Shown piece after piece: positions 1 through 6,631 of a stretch of 21,051 nt of DNA. The notes under the pieces are model-generated. The model made no database searches, had not been told where the DNA came from, and was given only the letters and a program-made list of their open reading frames with translations. The stretch is from positions 1-21,051 of the IMG/VR virus record IMGVR_UViG_3300005608_000028, one strand, 5' to 3'. The stretch comes from a virus. The first letter of the stretch is position 1. Each line of letters opens with the position of its first letter. The position numbers were made by a program, and so were the translations under genes.

Positions 1-1
1 T

Positions 2-730
2 TTTCTTATCTGTATATGGTTTTCTTACCGCCCAAGTAGAATCATTTTTTAATAGTGTACTCCAATCCACCCATTTTACGTCAAGGTGGTTCATTAATAA
101 TGCACGAAATCCAGTGCAATCTATGAAGAGATCACCATCAACGTACCTATCCCCACTGCCAAGGTAAACTCTGCTAACCCCATCCACGCAGGATTGAATG
201 TCAGTGACCGTACCTTTAATGTGTTTAACACCTTTTGGAATTGCATAATGATCTCTTAAAAAATCTCCGAATAATAGTGCGTCAACGTGATAACCCACGA
301 ATCTTTCTAAAAATGGAGGATAAAGACGGTTGACTTCAATAGGGTCTATAACATCTGAGAATACCCTACAAAAGGTCATACTGTCAATATTTCTACCTCT
401 CCTCCAATTATAATACTCGGTCAGAGGTATATTCGTGCCTCTTGGACCAAATGGATAATGAAATGAACCGTTTTGATTGAAGTTAGTAAACTTGACACTG
501 TGTTTATATGTTGCATTACATTTAGGCATCCAATCTTCATCTTTGAGACCGAGATACCGTATAAAGGTATTAAAAAACTGTGTCGTGCTTTCACCGATTC
601 CGATTCTTGGAATGTTTGCTTCGACAACAGTTATTTCTTTACCAGTTCCTTCAAAATGTCTTGACAACATACTTGCTGTCATCCACCCTGCACTACCACC
701 TCCGATAATGCAGATTCTATCTAACTTCAT
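2..730 (-). CDS. prnA: flavin-dependent tryptophan halogenase (PrnA/RebH-like), C-terminus beyond window
   Basis: The reading frame from the ATG at 730 stays open to the left edge, giving 243 N-terminal residues; family members are about 500-540 long, so roughly half is visible. Seen: a Rossmann FAD-binding motif IIGGGSAGWMTA (residues 8-19), PRIGIGEST (41-49), the block WMPKCNATYK (67-76) whose K76 aligns by context with the catalytic lysine (K79) of PrnA/RebH, and DLFIDCTGFRALLMN (200-214), closely matching the second flavin motif of PrnA. In this family, reduced FAD and O2 oxidise chloride or bromide to HOX, which reaches the substrate through the lysine. The diagnostic WxWxIP motif would lie beyond the edge, so catalytic competence and substrate cannot be judged. 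Halogenase-like genes are known from some T4-like cyanophages; their role is unknown. It is the last gene seen of the leftward block and has its own candidate promoter. There is no clear Shine-Dalgarno sequence. Confidence 0.9.
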   Translation of the reverse strand, partial: MKLDRICIIGGGSAGWMTASMLSRHFEGTGKEITVVEANIPRIGIGESTTQFFNTFIRYLGLKDEDWMPKCNATYKHSVKFTNFNQNGSFHYPFGPRGTNIPLTEYYNWRRGRNIDSMTFCRVFSDVIDPIEVNRLYPPFLERFVGYHVDALLFGDFLRDHYAIPKGVKHIKGTVTDIQSCVDGVSRVYLGSGDRYVDGDLFIDCTGFRALLMNHLDVKWVDWSTLLKNDSTWAVRKPYTDKK

Positions 731-735
731 ATGTC

Positions 736-751
736 AGTAGTTTGTACTACT
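736..751 (-). other. short inverted repeat just upstream of the halogenase start
   Basis: AGTAGT and ACTACT flank a 4-base loop, and the repeat ends five bases before the halogenase ATG. It falls between the candidate promoter and the start codon, where a Shine-Dalgarno sequence would be expected. It could fold in the leader RNA, but a six-pair AT-rich stem is weak and it lacks a U-tract, so it is not called a terminator. Confidence 0.3.
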
Positions 752-752
752 A

Positions 753-761
753 ATTATAACA
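753..761 (-). promoter_or_regulatory. extended -10 host-type promoter for the halogenase
   Basis: On the minus strand the gap between the 175-residue gene and the halogenase contains TGTTATAAT, a perfect TATAAT hexamer with the TGn extension. A start site about seven bases downstream would leave a leader of about 15 bases. No good -35 hexamer is seen at 17 bases, as is usual for extended -10 promoters. This suggests the halogenase can be transcribed separately from the late fibre genes. Motif evidence only. Confidence 0.45.
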
Positions 762-767
762 CTTTCG

Positions 768-1295
768 TCAACCTGCTCCCAGTTCATCATATGCACCACC
801 CCAGTTAGAATATCTCTCCCAACAAGGTTGCTCTTGTGATGATATTTTGCAAGGTCTATTTACACTTGGTTCTTGTCCGTCACTCATAAATTCTGCTACT
901 TCCTCTTCAGTCATAGTGGGATCCATTGGTTCCGCTACACTTGAGGGTGCAGTAGTCGCTGCCTTTACTCCTTTAATATGGTTAAACCATATTGAATCAG
1001 CAGCACCTAAATCTCTTCCCGCTGCAATGTCTTTGTAGAGCATATCTAATTGTTCCCCGATTTCACCATACGCTACAATGCGAGCAGTAGCAGGGTCTGT
1101 ATATGATTCTGTTCTTTCTACCCAGATCATATCAGCAGCAGCAGGACTCCATTCTAGTGTCCACGCTTTTGTTACGTTATCAGGTGCGTTTACCCACATC
1201 TGTGAACAACCTCTACCAAAGAATAGTGTATATTCTTCCCCAGGTTCTACAACGTCAGCAACGTAACCAGTAAAATCCATTAATGCTTTTTTCAT
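768..1295 (-). CDS. phage structural or fibre-associated protein of unknown function (175 aa)
   Basis: ORF of 175 residues with an ATG at 1295 preceded by AGAGGT, a good Shine-Dalgarno sequence about four bases away. The N-terminal half is a compact beta-rich segment with many aromatics. It is followed around residues 75-112 by a segment of the type YGEIGEQLDMLYKDI...WFNHIKGVKA, which resembles short conserved tail-associated phage segments ('EQLDMIYWD...W..HI..VKA'). The remaining C-terminus is acidic, then Cys- and Trp-containing (NRPCKISSQEQPCWERY), and probably extended. It lies nine bases after the glycine-rich fibre-tip gene and is likely co-transcribed with it. That position suggests a fibre assembly or virion role, but no specific function is recognised. 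Confidence 0.7.
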   Translation of the reverse strand: MKKALMDFTGYVADVVEPGEEYTLFFGRGCSQMWVNAPDNVTKAWTLEWSPAAADMIWVERTESYTDPATARIVAYGEIGEQLDMLYKDIAAGRDLGAADSIWFNHIKGVKAATTAPSSVAEPMDPTMTEEEVAEFMSDGQEPSVNRPCKISSQEQPCWERYSNWGGAYDELGAG

Positions 1296-1304
1296 AGTAA
1301 CCTC

Positions 1305-2105
1305 TTATTTGTAGTTGATAACAGTAACAACACCATACTTACCGTTTGAACCACGGAAACTATGGAAGTGTCCACCTGACCCACCTGCACCATACGCTGC
1401 GTGATCTTCGTGGTTATGTGAGAAGTTACCACCGTTTGGCCAACCTCCTGATACAGCACCACCAAAGTGAGAAGAACCTCCGACTCCTCCACCACCACCG
1501 TGGTGTGACTGTCCTCCTCCACCCCAAACATTGAGGTCTCCACCAGAACCATTACGCCCTAGTCCACCTGAGTGTTGGTTGTTTCTATTAGCACCGTGTC
1601 CACCACCTGCTGATAGATATGGTCCAAATGATGATGAACCACCATCACCACCGTGTCCGAAGTACCAAGTACCTCCTCCGCCACCACCAACTGTGATACC
1701 AACTGAAGATATATTTACTACATTCAACACACGTTCTGAATATCCACCCGCAGCACCTGATTCTCCGTGACCTGACGCTCCACCGCCACCACCTTGAACT
1801 CTGATATGTATATACTTAACTCCACTTGGTCTATTCCAAGTTCCGTTACCTGTCCATACCTGTAAGGATGAAATGTTCTCTGAACTAACATCAGTCCAAC
1901 TCATAGTTGAACCGTTTGTGGTTAAAAATTTCCCATTTTGACCACTAACAGACGGTACAATCTGACTGGATGAACCAGACATCGTTCCGTTTATAGTGAT
2001 ATTGCTAACTGTTAAGTTTCCGTTAGCAGTGATGTTACCTGAAGCAAGGGAAAAACCACCAATGCCAGACAGGTCTCTTATAGATGCAACTTTTAGGGTA
2101 CTCAT
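1305..2105 (-). CDS. glycine- and histidine-rich tail fibre tip / adhesin-like protein (266 aa)
   Basis: Residues 1-75 form a fibre-like N-terminus of short beta repeats (SGNITANGNLTVSNITINGT). Residues 84-104 (WTGNGTWNRPSGVKYIHIRV) are the typical entry strand of phage glycine-rich fibre domains ('W..P.GV..v.v...GGGGGG'). Residues 105-255 are then dominated by runs of four to six glycines separated by short His, Ser, Asn and aromatic segments. The end, GVVTVINYK, is a normal closing strand. This composition matches receptor-binding tips of T4-like phages, such as gp38-type adhesins with polyglycine-II layers. About a dozen histidines lie in the Gly-rich part, including HH, HNH and HFH. Its promoter is a perfect TATAAATA upstream. 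Exact partner and receptor are unknown. Confidence 0.8.
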   Translation of the reverse strand: MSTLKVASIRDLSGIGGFSLASGNITANGNLTVSNITINGTMSGSSSQIVPSVSGQNGKFLTTNGSTMSWTDVSSENISSLQVWTGNGTWNRPSGVKYIHIRVQGGGGGASGHGESGAAGGYSERVLNVVNISSVGITVGGGGGGTWYFGHGGDGGSSSFGPYLSAGGGHGANRNNQHSGGLGRNGSGGDLNVWGGGGQSHHGGGGGVGGSSHFGGAVSGGWPNGGNFSHNHEDHAAYGAGGSGGHFHSFRGSNGKYGVVTVINYK

Positions 2106-2130
2106 TTTGCCTGTTTAATTTTCCTAATGT

Positions 2131-2138
2131 TATTTATA
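2131..2138 (-). promoter_or_regulatory. T4-type late promoter TATAAATA for the fibre-tip gene
   Basis: A perfect TATAAATA sits on the minus strand in the 44-base gap between the 284- and 266-residue genes, 25 bases before the ATG. It matches the T4 late promoter consensus recognised by the gp55 sigma with gp33/gp45. Position and exact match make it one of the two best promoters here. Confidence 0.7.
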
Positions 2139-2149
2139 CCTTGAAGCGG

Positions 2150-3004
2150 TTAACTATAGTTATGCACGTGTATAAGCACGAGATAAGGATTACCAGTTCC
2201 AGGGATTTCGTGGTTGTGAATTGAAATATCTGCTCTTTGCATTACTCCACTTGCTCCACTACCGTTACTATAAAACACGTTACAACCGTAACCGTTTACA
2301 GTCCACCCAGTAGGTGTACCTGTACCACCCTCAAAACGGGTATATACCTGCATTAAGGTTGCTTTTAATGTGTTATCAACTGGTGCATTTGATAGATTGA
2401 TAGTGTAGTTTCCACCACCTGTTTTTCTAACAAAAATATTACCACTATCGTTCCAGTTATGGTTTACCGTACCAGATGTCTGATAGTAGTAAATATGTTC
2501 CTGTAAACCTGCGTGTGATAATGTTCCAGTAAATGTACCGTGACCAGATTGTATATCTTGGAATTGTGCGAAAGACAAATCATCGTCACCGATCATAGTC
2601 CAAGTTGCACCGTTCTCAATAGTTACGGTATATCCATTATTAATCTGTATCGGACCTGCTGAAAAACCATTGGTAAACTCTACACCACCATTGAATGAAG
2701 GTCCAACAGTGATATTTTCTTCTATATTTGTTCCGTTGGTTCTAATAATTGAGTTTTCACCAACAGAAGGACCACCACCACCTACATCATCCCAACCTGG
2801 GTTTCCTGCATTGGCATCCTGTAGATAAATCTGTGCTTGGTCTTCAGTCGTGTTATAGACCAAAGTACCATAAGCAGGTGTACCAAGTGCATCAATCTGC
2901 GATTGGTTCAACGGTGGAAGATTTAACTGTTCTGATATAGACCAAGCAGTTACAAGACCTCTTGTCGCTGCCTGTATCTGATTACCATTAATCTTTGTGG
3001 TCAT
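2150..3004 (-). CDS. virion structural / tail fibre protein (284 aa)
   Basis: ORF of 284 residues starting MTTKINGNQIQAATRG. The N-terminal region contains PAYGTLVYNTTEDQAQIYL followed by a short Gly linker, which resembles short fibre proteins in which a virion-attachment segment ('G.LVYNTTD...IYL') precedes beta-rich domains. Residues from about 90 on are Gly/Asn/Thr-rich strands with phage-fibre phrases such as ENGATWTMIGDDD. The C-terminus ends HNHEIPGTGNPYLVLIHVHNYS, with several histidines. It has no signal peptide or membrane segment. A CTAAATAG word precedes the ATG and AGGAC lies about 11 bases upstream. It lies between the 1191-residue structural gene and the fibre tip. Receptor-binding or fibre-shaft roles are inferred from context. 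Confidence 0.75.
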   Translation of the reverse strand: MTTKINGNQIQAATRGLVTAWSISEQLNLPPLNQSQIDALGTPAYGTLVYNTTEDQAQIYLQDANAGNPGWDDVGGGGPSVGENSIIRTNGTNIEENITVGPSFNGGVEFTNGFSAGPIQINNGYTVTIENGATWTMIGDDDLSFAQFQDIQSGHGTFTGTLSHAGLQEHIYYYQTSGTVNHNWNDSGNIFVRKTGGGNYTINLSNAPVDNTLKATLMQVYTRFEGGTGTPTGWTVNGYGCNVFYSNGSGASGVMQRADISIHNHEIPGTGNPYLVLIHVHNYS

Positions 3005-3024
3005 AGTGTTCTACAGTCCTATTA

Positions 3025-3032
3025 CTATTTAG
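3025..3032 (-). promoter_or_regulatory. late promoter-like CTAAATAG before the 284-aa gene
   Basis: CTAAATAG on the minus strand, 20 bases before the ATG at 3004 and overlapping the TAA stop of the 1191-residue gene. The same eight-base word precedes the 1191-residue gene itself. It differs from the T4 late consensus TATAAATA at two or three places, so it is proposed as a phage variant. Confidence 0.5.
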
Positions 3033-6000
3033 ATAACAAGTTCCCTGATCTGGATAGTATCATTTTGTTGCGGTGCAGTGCTGATACTAAAGTCAACTGC
3101 ATTACCAGTAACTGTGTAATCTACACCTGGGATTTGACATACACCATTCAAGAATACAAGAAGAGAATATGCTGTGTGACCTGCTGATATTGCAAATGAA
3201 GTTGTTGATCCATTACCTGAGTAAGTAACACCGTTATTACTGTTAGCAATACCAGTTGCCAATCTATATTTATCAGCAGCACCATATAATCCAGTAACAT
3301 CTAAATTACCATCAATATATGTGTTACCTTGTATCTTCATTCTATTATTTGCGTCAGGCATCACACCTATACCATAATGAGTCACACCACTAAATCTTCT
3401 TGCAGTAATTGGCGTGGTATCTGTCATACCAAACTTATACCAAGTTCCTGCCTGATACATCCAACCCATTGAGTCACCTGCTACCCAATCAATATTGTAT
3501 ATAATATCTCCGTCATTAAACGCTAGTGACCCATCAATGTCTGGTTGACCTGATCCATCATCCTCTGCTAAGAATGTCTGTCTAAGAACTGTACCATCAT
3601 CATTTGAGTATGTAAGTCTTAGAGTTTGTATATTTTCCTGTGCAGTAATTCTCTTTTGGAATGTAACTGGACCTGAGAATACAGATTCTAACTGGTTAGA
3701 TGCACCACCAATTACAGTCAGTTTATCAGTCAGAACAACCTCAGAGAATGTCTGAATGGTTGTGTTTTCTTCACCAACAACATTCAACTGTGCAATATCT
3801 TCGTTAGTGATCTGACCTGTAACTGGGTTGATAACTTGGTTTCCAACAAATAGTTCACCATCACTGTTAACACCAGAGTAGTATGCAACACCCGCTGCTT
3901 CTTTCAACGACTGTGACAGTCTGACTTGTGCAGGGGATAAAACTTCTACCTGAGTTGACGGGAACGCTGTTGAGTAATTTCCAGGTCCGAAACCTAGATA
4001 CTCAAACGTATGACCTGACGCTCTAAGAATAGAATAACGTCTAAGTTCACATAATATAGGTGCAACTGAGTTATCAGCATTTAATTTCAGTGCAATCTTT
4101 CTTTCTTCTTCATCACCTAAACGTGCAGTAACAACAATACTGTTCAATGTATTTGCTGTAGTGTTATATCCTAAATTATTTTCCTGTTCTAGTAAGAAGA
4201 ACTGTGCAGTCTCTTTTGTGATTGAAAGTTGCTTATCCTCATTTGGATTAGGTGATGCACCATCAGTTGTTGTTACAAGTCCTAGTACCTCGTTGTCTGC
4301 AACTGAGATAGCAGGTCCTGGGTCTGCAAGTGGATTATCTCTGTCAAATGTAGGATATACGTCAACAGTCTGCTGTGAAAATGCGAAGTCATCAAAGTTT
4401 GATGTTGCAGGTGACACACTACCATTAAGTATGGTTAGATAATAGATACCATCAGCGACACCACGTTCAAACTCTTGGAATGTCTCAACTTCAAAGATAT
4501 AATATGTCTTATCATATGCAGGAGAGTTAGTCTCGGATGATCTAGGTTGTATAACAAAACCAGTAATAGGAGTTCTAGGAACTGGGAAGGCATCCTTGTC
4601 TAGTACATATCTAAATCTATAGATTCTATCCTTAAGGTCTCTTGCATCTGGAACTCTACGGATGAATGTGGTAGGTGTAAATCCTAAGTTGTTATATTGA
4701 CTGTTTGCAATTAGTGTAGTGTAGATGTCATTATTTGCTGAGTCAACCTGTATGTACCAGTTAGATTGGTTGGTATCATATTTGATTGGGTTTGCATCAT
4801 CACCTGGGGATGTACCTGTAACTTCTGGTCCAGAAGGGTCAATCTTTGCAGTATGTGTTGTAGGAGCAGAAGCACCCGCTGCAACTAATAATACATTTAA
4901 AGTATCAGGTAATGTAGGTGAATCTTTTCTTGCACCTATTGTATAACCCTGTATCTTTGAGGGTGGTTTACCATTCTGATTGGTGTAACCATAAAGATAT
5001 AATTTTGTTGGGTCTGCTGCTGCTTTTATCTTCTGAATATCTAATGTAACCCAGTTGACTGATATTTCTGGAACGTCAGATAGATCTTTAGGAGGTATAA
5101 CGTGTGTTATTTGCCCTGCTTTATCTTTTGTAAATGCTGCTGACTTAAATCCTTTTGATCTTAAAGATGTATTACCAAAGTTTGAGTTAGAGTTAGTAAT
5201 TGATAAGTCACCACCACTATCTGAGAAGAAGTGATCACCAAAACCAACAGCGAAAACAGAAACCACCTGTATGAACGAGTCGTTTGATGCTTTGATATGA
5301 ACGTGTCGCCAACCTTTTCTATACTTTGCTAGACCATCAATATGTGCACCAGAACCCGCTGCTTGTGCTTCGTAGTTACCTGTTGAAGCGTTGTATTTAA
5401 CAAAAGCACGGTCGTCTTTTTGTAGTGAGATACCCGTAAACTGGGCAACAACCATAGATTTGAAACCAGTTGCTTGTGAACCATCTGCGTGCATACCGTT
5501 GATTCCCCAAACTGATCTTAATGAACAGTTGAATACGTATGGTGATGCAGAGTCAACTGTATCAATCTCAACTTTAACCAATACGTTAGAACCGATAGCA
5601 TTACCAGTTGGTTCAGAACTCATCTGATATGTAAACTGGTTGCCCTGTGCTGACGTTACAAGGAAGGATCCGTTATATAAATTTGCATCTGCCTCAGTAG
5701 GGCCCGTGACCCCTGAGATATTGACCGCGACCCCGACAGAGAAACCGTGATTAACAGGATTATCTTGTATGTCAACAGTAAACGCTGTCGCTGTCTGTCC
5801 GTTTCTGATGATCTGTGAGACTCTGAATTCATCTGAGATAGGTCCAACAATTCTATTTTCTTCTACTCTTGCCTGTAACTGGTCTTGTGCGATAGTACCA
5901 GAAGTATCAGGGATGGTTGCATATGCCTTAGAAATCTTTTGATAATAAAGATCTAGGTCTGTAGTATTCGCATACTCAAAACAAGTTATCTTATGATGTG

Positions 6001-6604
6001 AGAAGTTAGGTGCAATAGTATCAGTAAGTTCTGGTCTGTAATATACACCGTTGTTGTCCCCATCAAAGAATGACATCTGCCAGAAATAGCATCCACCAGT
6101 CAGTCTGAATATAGCAGAAGTTCCTGGTTCGTTAGCAGAGGATATACCTAATGATGCTTGTGTTGTAGGATATGGAACATACTTAGGTACAATTTTTGTA
6201 CGTCTTAAGTCTGATCCAACAACAGAAACACCCCTTGGGCATATAACTCCACCATTAACAGAGTTAAATTTATATAAGATGTTATTTGAGGAAGTTAAGT
6301 CAAAGTTTGAGTTTTCATCAAATGGAGTGATCTCTCCAAACGTAGCAACCCCAGGTCTGTTATCTATAACATACTCTGAGGGATATAGGTAAATACTAAA
6401 TGCGTCAAATTCGTCATTACTTAAACCAACTCTATATGAAAATCTTGCTACTTCTAAAAAGGCACGTTGCAACGTCTTAAAAGGTCGCAATGCCGAGTTA
6501 CCTCGGTTGTCATACGCATCCGACGCATCGAAGTCGTCGGGGTTGACGTATATAATACGACCAGTCCTCGACGTGATGATATTTTTAAGACGAGTTAATG
6601 CCAT
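3029..6604 (-). CDS. large virion structural / tail fibre protein (1191 aa)
   Basis: The longest gene in the window. The N-terminus (MALTRLKNIITSRTGRIIYV, then PDD...LRPFKTLQRAFLEVARFSY) has the 'YV(N/D)P...G....PFKTLQ.A...A' signature that begins many right-handed beta-helix tailspike-like proteins. Long beta-rich segments follow, with repeated fold-like units, and near residue 1000 a conserved-looking section (DGDIIYNIDWVAGDSMGWMY). The last 65 residues or so (NGSTTSFAISAGHTAYSLLV, then FLNGVCQIPGVDYTV) are a compact beta module found at the C-terminus of many phage fibre proteins. Such very long proteins are typical of T4-like cyanophages, where they are virion structural proteins. AAGGAAA lies about ten bases before the ATG, and a CTAAATAG word is 20 bases upstream. 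No enzymatic motif is recognised. A tailspike or fibre role is inferred. Confidence 0.8.
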   Translation of the reverse strand: MALTRLKNIITSRTGRIIYVNPDDFDASDAYDNRGNSALRPFKTLQRAFLEVARFSYRVGLSNDEFDAFSIYLYPSEYVIDNRPGVATFGEITPFDENSNFDLTSSNNILYKFNSVNGGVICPRGVSVVGSDLRRTKIVPKYVPYPTTQASLGISSANEPGTSAIFRLTGGCYFWQMSFFDGDNNGVYYRPELTDTIAPNFSHHKITCFEYANTTDLDLYYQKISKAYATIPDTSGTIAQDQLQARVEENRIVGPISDEFRVSQIIRNGQTATAFTVDIQDNPVNHGFSVGVAVNISGVTGPTEADANLYNGSFLVTSAQGNQFTYQMSSEPTGNAIGSNVLVKVEIDTVDSASPYVFNCSLRSVWGINGMHADGSQATGFKSMVVAQFTGISLQKDDRAFVKYNASTGNYEAQAAGSGAHIDGLAKYRKGWRHVHIKASNDSFIQVVSVFAVGFGDHFFSDSGGDLSITNSNSNFGNTSLRSKGFKSAAFTKDKAGQITHVIPPKDLSDVPEISVNWVTLDIQKIKAAADPTKLYLYGYTNQNGKPPSKIQGYTIGARKDSPTLPDTLNVLLVAAGASAPTTHTAKIDPSGPEVTGTSPGDDANPIKYDTNQSNWYIQVDSANNDIYTTLIANSQYNNLGFTPTTFIRRVPDARDLKDRIYRFRYVLDKDAFPVPRTPITGFVIQPRSSETNSPAYDKTYYIFEVETFQEFERGVADGIYYLTILNGSVSPATSNFDDFAFSQQTVDVYPTFDRDNPLADPGPAISVADNEVLGLVTTTDGASPNPNEDKQLSITKETAQFFLLEQENNLGYNTTANTLNSIVVTARLGDEEERKIALKLNADNSVAPILCELRRYSILRASGHTFEYLGFGPGNYSTAFPSTQVEVLSPAQVRLSQSLKEAAGVAYYSGVNSDGELFVGNQVINPVTGQITNEDIAQLNVVGEENTTIQTFSEVVLTDKLTVIGGASNQLESVFSGPVTFQKRITAQENIQTLRLTYSNDDGTVLRQTFLAEDDGSGQPDIDGSLAFNDGDIIYNIDWVAGDSMGWMYQAGTWYKFGMTDTTPITARRFSGVTHYGIGVMPDANNRMKIQGNTYIDGNLDVTGLYGAADKYRLATGIANSNNGVTYSGNGSTTSFAISAGHTAYSLLVFLNGVCQIPGVDYTVTGNAVDFSISTAPQQNDTIQIRELVI

Positions 6605-6623
6605 CTAGGATTTCCTTCTGTTT

Positions 6624-6631
6624 CTATTTAG
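6624..6631 (-). promoter_or_regulatory. late promoter-like CTAAATAG before the 1191-aa gene
   Basis: CTAAATAG follows immediately after the TAA stop of the 635-residue gene, 19 bases before the ATG at 6604. It is identical to the word before the 284-residue gene, at nearly the same distance to the start codon, which supports a real regulatory motif. Confidence 0.5.

Noticed and set aside
736-751. Inverted repeat upstream of the halogenase as a rho-independent terminator
   Set aside because: The stem is short and AT-rich and there is no T-run on either strand. Listed only as a weak inverted repeat.
1292-1552. 86-codon minus-strand frame overlapping the glycine-rich fibre gene
   Set aside because: It is the alternative frame of Gly-rich codons (GGT/GGA read as Val/Glu) and has no start signals of its own.
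1380-1806. Repetitive-looking CCACC/ACCACC tracts as a DNA repeat or CRISPR-like array
   Set aside because: They are explained by Gly codon runs in the fibre-tip gene; no regular spacers or conserved direct repeat unit.
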